From Forficula auricularia (taxonomy: Eukaryota > Arthropoda > Insecta > Dermaptera > Forficulidae): a stretch of DNA of 64,000 bases. Under the pieces are notes generated by a model that worked only from the letters and a program-made list of their open reading frames with translations, was not told the DNA's origin and made no database searches. Within the stretch, counting starts at the first letter, position 1. Each line of letters begins with the position of its first letter. Below are positions 57,441 through 64,000 of this stretch, one piece after another. A program made the position numbers and the translations under genes. The stretch spans positions 186,001 to 250,000 of the forward strand of contig JALMQS010000157.1 of the NCBI GenBank assembly GCA_024734495.1, given 5' to 3'.

Positions 57441-57500
57441 ATTGTCTTGTAAACTCCTGATGATGGACTAATAATCCGAAATATATTGAGTTTGTATAAA
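57441..57500 (+). ncRNA. Hammerhead ribozyme motif, family 3
   Basis: CTGATGA (57457-57463), one extra T, stem II GGA/TCC with loop CTAATAA, GAAA (57478-57481), TATA stem III and TT, with the cut predicted after 57487. Stem I is AAACTC (57451-57456) with GAGTTT (57488-57493), six perfect pairs that extend by two wobbles and one A-T. All core residues are present. The cleavage triplet would be ATT, which usually cuts more slowly than GTC. Probably from a Penelope-like terminal repeat; no element ORF nearby. Confidence 0.7.
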
Positions 57501-57790
57501 CCTCTTTGAGTTTTATTTCATTCACTGTGAAACTACACACCCTTTACTCTATTAACTATTTATATCTAAATCGAATGGATTTCGTGCGAACTTGTGTTCT
57601 TCATTGTTATAGATAATTATGGATAATTTTCCATCTGGACTGATATGGCAAGAAAATTCATTTGAAGAATCGCTTTTAATATCTTTTTTTATTAGATGGA
57701 GGATGTAATTAAATTGAGTAAGGTTGAGTTGGAAATTTCTTCCATTTTTTAGTACGAAATTCAAAAAATTCCATTTTTTTTTAAGAATTA

Positions 57791-58760
57791 AGGTACGTTT
57801 TCCTTGCTGTGACTATCACGATGATCGTTCAACGATTGTCGTTGAGCACTATTTCTTTATATTTCTTAAATGTACGTTTTGCTCGGTGCGACTACACGAT
57901 GATCGTTCAATAATAATCGTTGAGACTATTTCTTTGTATTTCTTATGGAGCTATTTTCTTTCGAGCGACTGCCGGTAGAGTCGTTAACGACGATCGTTCG
58001 TGCGGAATAGTCGTTCTGGAAAATGGTGAATATAATCGCCAGTCCCTAACGTTTATTTTTTGAGATAAGACCTATATACCAAGGCTCCAACATTTTCCGA
58101 AGCGGATGATGAAATCGTCATGGAGGAATTGACGAATCATCTTTCACTGTGGCAGCTATCATATGCTTTTTACAAAGACCAACCTGTGAAAGATAATATA
58201 TGGAAGGAAATATCAAAAAATGTTGGGAAATCAACTGTTGGAACTGTTCAACGAAAAGACGAAAAAATTGAGAACTGTTGTATCCTTCGCGCAGATGGCA
58301 GCAATGAATTTTTGATACAGAACCTCTTCATTTTTGAGCTCAAACATACGGTGCTTTTTTGCTCTTTTCATCCTTCAAGCGTATAAAGAAGTATTTCTCG
58401 TCGTCTACCATCTCCTCAATCAAAAGATGTTTGAGAAATAATCTTTTGCCTTACTCAAACTACCAAAGCTCGTTTTTGTTAAATTAAAGTACGATGTGAT
58501 TGCGAATAAAAACAAACAACTGATGAAAAATCAATAAACCACAGACGTTCCGATCAAAATGGTAACCAAAAATGATCGCTCAACGTTTATTGTTCAAAAA
58601 TAATAGTTGCACGATCGATCATGATAGCCGCACTACGATCAAAACGTTACCTTAAGCGGCTGTTCCTTCGAGTCGACTGCCGGTGGCGGTACGTTTTTTC
58701 GTTGCACGAGTATTGTTGAACGATCTGTCGTATGATAGTCGCATCGAGGAAAACATACCT
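57791..58760. mobile_element. PIF/Harbinger-type element with TTA target duplication
   Basis: Left terminus AGGTACGTTTTCCTTGCTGT, right inverse GAGGAAAACATACCT, with TTA at 57788-57790 and 58761-58763. Inside the left end the words CGATGATCGTTCAA..TCGTTGAG occur twice (57820 and 57898), an internal duplication of the terminal repeat. The only coding trace is a MADF-like fragment. The transposase is absent. Confidence 0.78.
58120..58386 (+). pseudogene. MADF-like domain fragment
   Basis: The frame contains LWQLSYAFYKDQPVKDNIWKEISKNVGKS. The MADF (Myb/SANT-like) pattern is L-W, a Y-x-D segment, and W-x-x-I-x-x-x-x-G. After residue ~45 the similarity ends and the rest (EKIENCCILRAD..) is not recognisable. 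Harbinger elements commonly carry such a DNA-binding companion gene for nuclear import and end recognition. The second half of the domain is lost. Confidence 0.6.
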
Positions 58761-59503
58761 TTAACTATTTTGAATTACCTTACTGAGTCTTTTTTATTTA
58801 ACTTACATGGACTCACATCCATATGAATGTTTGAACAATAAAATGATATATATGGAGGATATTTTGATAGTATTTGGGTCTATTAAAAACAGATTTTGAT
58901 GAATATGCTATTCAAAGGGAATTATAACTTTCTATGTAATTCAGGAATTATTGTATTTTACATATTTACGAACAATTATTAAAATCAATAATATCCCCAA
59001 AGGGAATTAATTTGAAAAAATTCCTTTATAGAACAGATGGTTATGATAAATTTTATTGAATTTAATGAATTTCTCGAGAATTAATAATAATAATTGAATC
59101 AACGAGAGTAATAGGCTTTTATTTATACGTACAGAGAAGAACAGCATAATTACTCAATATTCAATTATATTAATTAAATTAATGTCATTTTCCTATCTAT
59201 ATCTAAAGTGAATACATTATCATCTAATGATAAATAGATATTTATTTAATAATTAAATTATTCCATTTTAATAATTTGAAATCAAACTTTTATACATATT
59301 ATCAAATATATACGCAAAATATGAGATAATTTACGTTTTCGATATAGATTTCTACAAATAATAAACTGATAAAAATATGTTAAAGTAATGAAATACAATT
59401 AGGATGAAATGTTTTAGTGTTCTTTTTAAAAAGTAAAATGACACCCTATTAGTGTTACTACAATGTCTGTCTGTCTTTCTAGCATTACCAATTAGCTCTG
59501 ATG
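58761..59503. other. AT-rich spacer
   Basis: 59425-59490 carries the dispersed AAAAAGTAAAATGACACCC..TGTCTGTCTGTC repeat described at 16402. The remainder is unrecognised. Confidence 0.5.
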
Positions 59504-59662
59504 CAGTGGCGGCGCCAGCTTTTTCTTTTCGGTTGAGCGACAACCGGTACAAAAATTTGGAGGGTGAGCCCTGGGGTGGGCAGCAAAAATGTACATTATT
59601 TCGGGTAATTCAGATTTTTGTATAATTTAGATATTGTTTTTTAATAGTTTAGGTATAATATA

Positions 59663-60945
59663 CCTGGTGTATAAGTTTAAATCGGTGCTTTTTTAGTAAA
59701 GAAAACACATGTTTTTTTTTTTATAGAAAACAAAAATAAATTTATTCAAAATACTGGCCCTCACTAGCTACACATTTTTGCAATCTCTCGGGCAATTTGT
59801 GGATACCACGCCAAAAAATTCCTTCTCTTTCGAGGCAAACCACTCATCAAGCCATTTTTTGACGTCTTCATAAGAATCGAAGTGCTGCTCAGCGAACCCG
59901 TGGCCCATCGACGGAAAAAGATGGTAGTCAGAAGGGGCCAGGTCTGGTGAATAAGCGGCATGGGGTAACACCTCCCAGTTGAGTCTCTCCAAGTAGTTTC
60001 GGACTATTGTTGACGTGTGCGATGGCGCGTTGTCGTGGAGGAAAATCAGCTTGCTATGTCTTTGCTGATAATCAGGTCTTTTTTCACGCAGAGCACGGTT
60101 CAATTTGATCAGTTGGTGGTGGTAGCGGGTGGCATTGACAGTTTCACTAGGTTTTAACAACTCATAGTAGACGATACCCTGCTGATCCCACCAAGTGCAC
60201 AGCATAGTCTTCCGTCCGAAGCGATTTGGTCTTGGGGAAGATGTTGATGGTTGGCCGGGATCAACCCACGATTTCTTGCGTTTAGGATTCTCAAAATATA
60301 TCCACTTTTCATCCCCAGTCACAATCCGATGCAAGAACGACTTTTTTGTCGAGCGAGCAAGATTTCGTATGTGGTTTGGCGTCGCTCCATCTGCCTATCG
60401 TTCAATTCATGCGGCACCCATTTTCCGATCTTTTGAACCTTTTCCATGGCACCTAGACGCATGGAAATGGCTGGTTGAGTAACACCCAATTGCTCGGCAA
60501 ACATTTTTTGCGATTGGTATCGTCCTCGTCCAAAAGGGCCTGCAATTGATGGTCTTCAACTTTCCTGGGTCGATTTTCACGCTTCTTGACGCTCAGGTCA
60601 AGATTGGCGTCTTTGAACCGACTAAACCAAACTCTGCACCTTGTTTTCGATAAAGCACTGTCACCATATGCCTCCACAAGCATACGATGCGATTCGGAAA
60701 CCGATTTTTTCAAATTAAAGCAGAAAAGTAGAGCTTCCCGCATATGAGTTTTTCTGGCAAGAAACTATGCATGATTACTAAAGGAAAAATATATGTTGTT
60801 GTATGTAATTGCTTGTGATGTGCACTGATTAATGTTCACAAATGTCAAACTCATAAAAAGAAGTTATAACATGTCGGTAAAGTAACTTAAGACGCTCACT
60901 AACGGCATCTGTAAGCGAAGCATCGTTTTAAACTTATACACCTAG
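59663..60945 (-). mobile_element. Mos1-like mariner element, full length
   Basis: 1283 bp, close to the 1286 bp of Mos1. Terminal inverted repeats: left CCTGGTGTATAAGTTTAAAT, right inverse ATTTTAAACTTATACACCTAG-type, with TA on each side (59661-59662, 60946-60947). The TIR start YYRGGTGTATAAG and the protein place it in the mauritiana subfamily. It inserted in a hAT MITE, of which an empty copy is present at 45.35 kb. Confidence 0.92.
59742..60772 (-). pseudogene. Mariner transposase, mauritiana subfamily, frameshifted
   Basis: DDE/D cut-and-paste transposase covering essentially the whole ~345-residue family length. In order: start near 60772, helix-turn-helix region (KKSVSESHRMLVEAYGDSAL, LQALLDEDDTN), second HTH with TQPAISMRLGAM, the WVPHEL linker, then the catalytic core. 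TGDEKWIYF holds the first Asp, HDNAPSHT the second, YSPDLAPSDYHLF the third, spaced D34D. Frameshifts are seen at ~60735, ~60520, ~60335 and ~59815; beyond the last, the proper C-terminus WRGIHKLPERLQK continues to the stop at 59742. All three catalytic Asp codons survive, but the frame breaks prevent translation. Confidence 0.92.
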
Positions 60946-61145
60946 TATAATTATTATATTTGTATTATATAAAGTCTATACTATTGAAAGAGATGATTTA
61001 CTTTTTTCATATCTTATCAACTCGGTTTTTCAATAAATTCTCAATTTAGCAGGCTAGGCGAGAACAATTCAGGTTGGGCGCTCGCCCAACCAACCCCTGG
61101 CACTGCTAATTAGAAAAATAGAGAGTCATCTCTTTGGAGATGGTC

Positions 61146-61285
61146 TTCAAATTTTAAACATTATGAAAAATATTCATTTAACAAGGACGCCTATAGGGTA
61201 GGCTAGAAAGATCCAGAGGCGTCGATCGGTTGCATAGATACAGGCGGACAGCTTTCCTCGACTATTATTCTTTTCGTAGTACCTT
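61146..61285 (+). repeat. Dispersed repeat, paired with 46490-46640
   Basis: TATGAAAAATATTCATTTAA, CGCCTATAGGGTAGGCTAGA, TCGATCGGTTGCATAGATAC and GGACAGCTTTCCT are shared with the 46.5-kb copy. Directly right of the CAGTGGC hAT MITE, as there, but without an intervening T1 element. Confidence 0.65.
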
Positions 61286-62124
61286 TAGTTAAAAGCAATA
61301 TATTAATATTATTTTAGTCTTTTAATTTAAGTAAAAAGGTTGCATTTTATTTGCAGCCAGAATTGAATAAAACTGAAATAATTTTTTTTAAAACATTTTG
61401 ACCCACTATTGCCATCATCAAGTTATCGCTTTGCACAAAGTTTTAAAATAAAACACAATTAAAAATAATATTAATAAACAGATTGGTTCCTACTAGGGAT
61501 GTTACGGAAGTGGGTTTACCGGAACCGGAGATTTTAAATTTGATTTGTCGGAGTCGGAGTAGAAGACAGAGATGTATGTATTATTTAACTAACTGTTAAG
61601 GGCAGGCCTAATGAAATACTAGACACATTATTCAGTAATCAGTCTGTTTAATCAGTCAAATATAAATAATAATACATATACCTGAGTAGAATTAACATGC
61701 AAAAATAGAAAAATATGCTTAATTAAAGATTTTAATTCAATTTGAGTGACTTTAATTGCTATTACGCACTGTCGACTGGTCGCCGGAGACTTGGTCGACG
61801 GCGACTGTGACTTTCTATAGTTTAAATGAGTGTTTACGCACTAGGTCTTTACGAACTGACGACTGGTCGTCGGAGACTTGGTGGACGGCGACTGTAACTT
61901 TCTATAGTTTAAATGAGTGTGAGTGAGAACGCACTTGGCTGCCGGTCGCCCGGGTGATTCTGCGAGTCGCCGCGCGGTGGCGACGCACAAGCGACTCACA
62001 AGCGACTGCTGATTGCCGAAGAAACGGGAAAATAAGGACAATATTTTTATGCAAATAATTTTTATTTTATTTTTCATAAAATATAGTCCTTATTTTCCCG
62101 ATACCAAATTTAATAATTTATTCA

Positions 62125-62870
62125 ATGGACATAACTAATCAAAATATAATTCTATCCAATTTATTTACAGGTCAAACACTTCAAAAAATGTGGAAAAATA
62201 TAAGAAGCTGTTTTGCTAGAGAAACACGAAGACTTAAAAATATAAAAAGCGGCTCTGGTCTTTCTCATAAATCTCCTTATATTTATTACAAACAGCTCAT
62301 CTTGTTTTTGAGGAATACTCTTGGTAATTCGAAGACAGAGAGTAGCATTGCGGAAGAAGATCGACAATTGATCAAGAACCTTTAGGACCATACTCGAGAC
62401 AAAATATAACCGGAAGAAATAAAAAATTTCAGATGAAGGCACAAGAGACTTATTGTACTCTTTAAACAAATGTATTGATACGCCTAACAAAAACGAGGAT
62501 CCTTTGGAACGTGATGAGGATAGAATGTTCCTGATGTCCCATGTTTCATCTTCTTTCAGGAAAATTCTCGAGCATAGAAAGGCATCTGTAAAAATTGAAT
62601 TAATTATTATAATAGATTCTTTCAGTACCACTACTCCAAATACTACTAATCCAAACACAATGTGGCGAAATTATAATGAGTATGAGCGTGGTTACTTCAC
62701 ACCAGAAAGCGGATCTTCTATTTGTGCTGCACCAAGTCAACAATCACGATTACGCCCTGAAGCACAAAATTACTACACGCCAACTTCAGCCATCATATGA
62801 ACGGCCAGTGATTTCTACTGCAACTTCAAGTGCCTCTCAAGATTCTGATAATAATAATAAGCCTAGTTAA
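62125..62870 (+). pseudogene. MADF-BESS companion protein of Harbinger
   Basis: DNA-binding partner protein encoded by many Harbinger elements. The frame at 62125-62385 has the second half of a MADF domain: MWKNIRSCFARETRRLKNIK, then SGLSHKSPYIYYKQLIL and FLRNT. TTATTTACAG|GTC at 62161-62173 looks like a splice acceptor, so the true exon probably starts at 62171 within the terminal repeat, and a first exon is missing. After a frameshift (~62390-62450) a BESS motif follows: DEDRMFLMSHVSSSFRKIL. A Tyr/Ser/Asn-rich tail crosses a second frameshift near 62780 and ends at 62870. Broken, so non-functional. Confidence 0.72.
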
Positions 62871-62979
62871 TATGTATTACATTAATTAAACTAGTTAATA
62901 ATGTATTACATTAATTAAACAAATAAAAAAATTCTTCTTAGTTCAATGTTTTGGTTTATTTAATTAAGTTGTGACTTAC

Positions 62980-63277
62980 CTCACTGTTATAAATAGTTTT
63001 TCTTCCGGAGAAATACAGGGTCGCATATTAGTATCTCTCCCAGTTATGTGTGATTTCAGAAGACACAATAGCTCATCAAACGAACGCACGGACATTCTTG
63101 CGTAATTAAAAAATTTACATGGGTACTTTCTAACCTTTCATAAAATATTTTAAACATTCTTTTTATTCTCCGTTCTTGCAACAAGGGATGTATCCAATAC
63201 TCTTTTGCTTTTCTTTTCATTTTTTTCTCTTTATAATTAGGTAGTAACGCTACTATTGCAACTTCTTGGGCGTCCAT
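62980..63277 (-). pseudogene. Harbinger transposase (HARBI1-like), first exon only
   Basis: Starts at 63277 with MDAQEVAIVALL, basic residues, then YWIHPLLQERRIKRMFKIFY, the N-terminal signature of Harbinger nucleases (Y-W-V-H-P-L-L). A one-base frameshift at ~63125 leads to KFFNYARMSVRSFDELLCLL and ISPEEKLFITVR. It ends exactly at a splice donor, AG|GTAAGT (62979-62974). The DDE catalytic exons that should follow are absent: only ~100 bp separate the donor from the convergent MADF-BESS gene. It cannot encode a nuclease. Confidence 0.78.
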
Positions 63278-63944
63278 TCTACACGAATGTACAAGAAATA
63301 CTACCTAAGTAAGCGTTCACAGTACGACCGAACCAAAATTCATATTAAAATTTTTTTTATCTAAATTCAGTCGCTCGGCTTGGTCTCTCGCCTAGTTGCC
63401 TATGATTTTTTGGTCGCCGAGAGACCAAGTCGCTGTCGACCATTTTTCCACTTTTTTTTTAAGTGTTTGACCTGTAAATAAATTGGATAGAATTATATTT
63501 TGATTAGTTATGTCCATTGAATAAATTATTAAATTTGGTATCGGGAAAATAAGTACTATATTTTATGAAAAATAAAAGAAAAATTATTTGCATACAAATA
63601 TTGTCCTTATTTTCCCGTTTCTTCGGCAATCAGCAGTCGCTTGTGAGTCGCTTGTGCGTCGCCACCGCGCGGCGACTCGCAGAATCACCCGGGCGACCAG
63701 CAACCAAGTGCGTAAACACTCATTTAAACTATAGAAAGTCACAGTCGCCGTCGACCAAGTCTCCGGCGACCTGTCGACAGTGCTTAATAGCCCTAATAGG
63801 CCTAAAAGTAGCAAATTGTACTTTTGCAGATTTATCTTTCGATCTTCGTTAAAATTATACGAGGCGAAGTCGGAGTCGGAGGTGTAAAATCAATCGGAAG
63901 TTCCGACCTTTCGGAGTTGGAGTCGAAGCTCCGTAACATCGCTA

Positions 63945-64000
63945 GTTCCTACGCTGACCATTAAAACCCCGAACTCGGAGGGACAATCTTCGAATCGAAA
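63945..64000. other. Right flank of hAT MITE
   Basis: Begins with the GTTCCTAC target duplication. No further feature before the window ends. Confidence 0.6.

Larger units (their letters stand above)
59504..61105. mobile_element. hAT MITE with CAGTGGC end, interrupted by mariner
   Basis: Left CAGTGGCGGCGCCAGC, right CCAACCCCTGGCACTG. The parts outside the mariner (59504-59662 and 60946-61105) align with the uninterrupted copy at 45350-45597: GGAGGGTGAGC, TTATTTCGGGTAATTCAGA, TTTAGGTATAAT, ATAAAGTCTA and CGCTCGCCCAACCA. The right part has an extra ~45 bp (AACTCGGTTTTTCAATAAAT). Confidence 0.8.
61765..63783. mobile_element. PIF/Harbinger element with long TIRs, internally deleted
   Basis: Very long terminal inverted repeats: ~61765-62181 and ~63461-63783, starting CGCACTGTCGACTGGTCGCC on the left and GCACTGTCGACAGGTCGCCG on the inverse right. 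TTA lies at 61762-61764 and 63784-63786, the Harbinger target duplication. The left repeat contains an extra tandem copy of its outer ~75 bp (61845-61920). Each repeat has an inner hairpin GGGAAAATAAGGACAATATT. Inside are two convergent genes, a MADF-BESS protein (plus) and the first exon of a Harbinger transposase (minus); most of the transposase is deleted. Confidence 0.87.
61494..63944. mobile_element. hAT MITE (TAGGGATGTTACGGA ends) containing a Harbinger
   Basis: Left end TAGGGATGTTACGGAAGTGG, right end inverse CTCCGTAACATCGCTA, with a GGAGTCGGAGT-rich interior on both sides. Flanked by a perfect 8-bp duplication GTTCCTAC at 61486-61493 and 63945-63952, diagnostic for hAT. Without the Harbinger (61765-63783) the element would be ~430 bp and non-coding. 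Confidence 0.9.

Noticed and set aside
59488..61113. 8-bp target duplication CCAATTAG/CTAATTAG for the CAGTGGC hAT MITE
   Set aside because: The left word is separated from the CAGTGGC end by 8 extra bases (CTCTGATG) and differs by one base. Could be chance.
62161..62658. 165-residue minus-strand frame
   Set aside because: Antisense of the MADF-BESS gene. The plus strand shows the MADF and BESS motifs.

Overview
The window reads as AT-rich eukaryotic, very probably arthropod (insect) DNA. It is almost entirely transposable-element (TE) sequence, and I could not support a single intact host gene. The evidence for an insect is a Mos1-like mariner, Jockey- and RTE-type LINE 3' ends, hAT elements with ZBED5/FAM200-like transposase pieces, PIF/Harbinger elements with MADF-BESS companions, a THAP-domain fragment and many tRNA-derived short repeats. 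I cannot name the species. Every long open frame that I recognise is transposon-derived and damaged by frameshift, stop or truncation.

Layout. 0-8 kb: a hAT MITE holding another MITE, a reverse-transcriptase LINE with 11-bp target duplications (1723-2865), a poly(A)-tailed Jockey LINE (3461-4267) inside a repeat whose unoccupied paralogue lies at 5.96 kb, an RTE LINE (4885-5815), a 257-bp palindrome and a second Jockey copy. 9-15 kb: a LINE tail, a tRNA-like SINE, two copies of a mini-repeat-bearing family (T1), and a large inverted repeat with tRNA-like cores. 16-24 kb: MITEs, a ~180-bp tandem repeat, a tandem array of 5S-rRNA-like units split by a second element family (T2), and Penelope-like terminal repeats. 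25-32 kb: a 2.3-kb hAT with perfect 8-bp target duplications, a THAP fragment and hAT ends. 32-42 kb: T1/T2 pieces, a TACAGGGTG-ended element with a suspicious tandem duplication, LINE copy 2 and a ZBED5-like hAT transposase pseudogene. 42-57 kb: further terminal repeats, LINE fossils, T1/T2 copies, a GC-rich patch and foldback elements. 57-64 kb: a Harbinger-type element with a MADF remnant, a mariner nested in a hAT MITE, and a complete Harbinger nested in another hAT MITE, with target duplications visible for both.

The most striking signal is a set of hammerhead self-cleaving ribozyme motifs in at least three, probably four, unrelated sequence families (16.7, 21.9/22.3, 23.2, 43.7, 52.3 and 57.46 kb). 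All have CTGATGA, stem II, GAAA, a minute palindromic stem III and a pairable stem I. All carry one extra nucleotide between the CTGATGA box and stem II. Such ribozymes are known from Penelope-like element terminal repeats and from retrozymes. Here some copies look catalytically intact, while neighbours carry natural core mutations. No reverse transcriptase of the Penelope type is visible, so these copies depend on an element elsewhere or are fossils.
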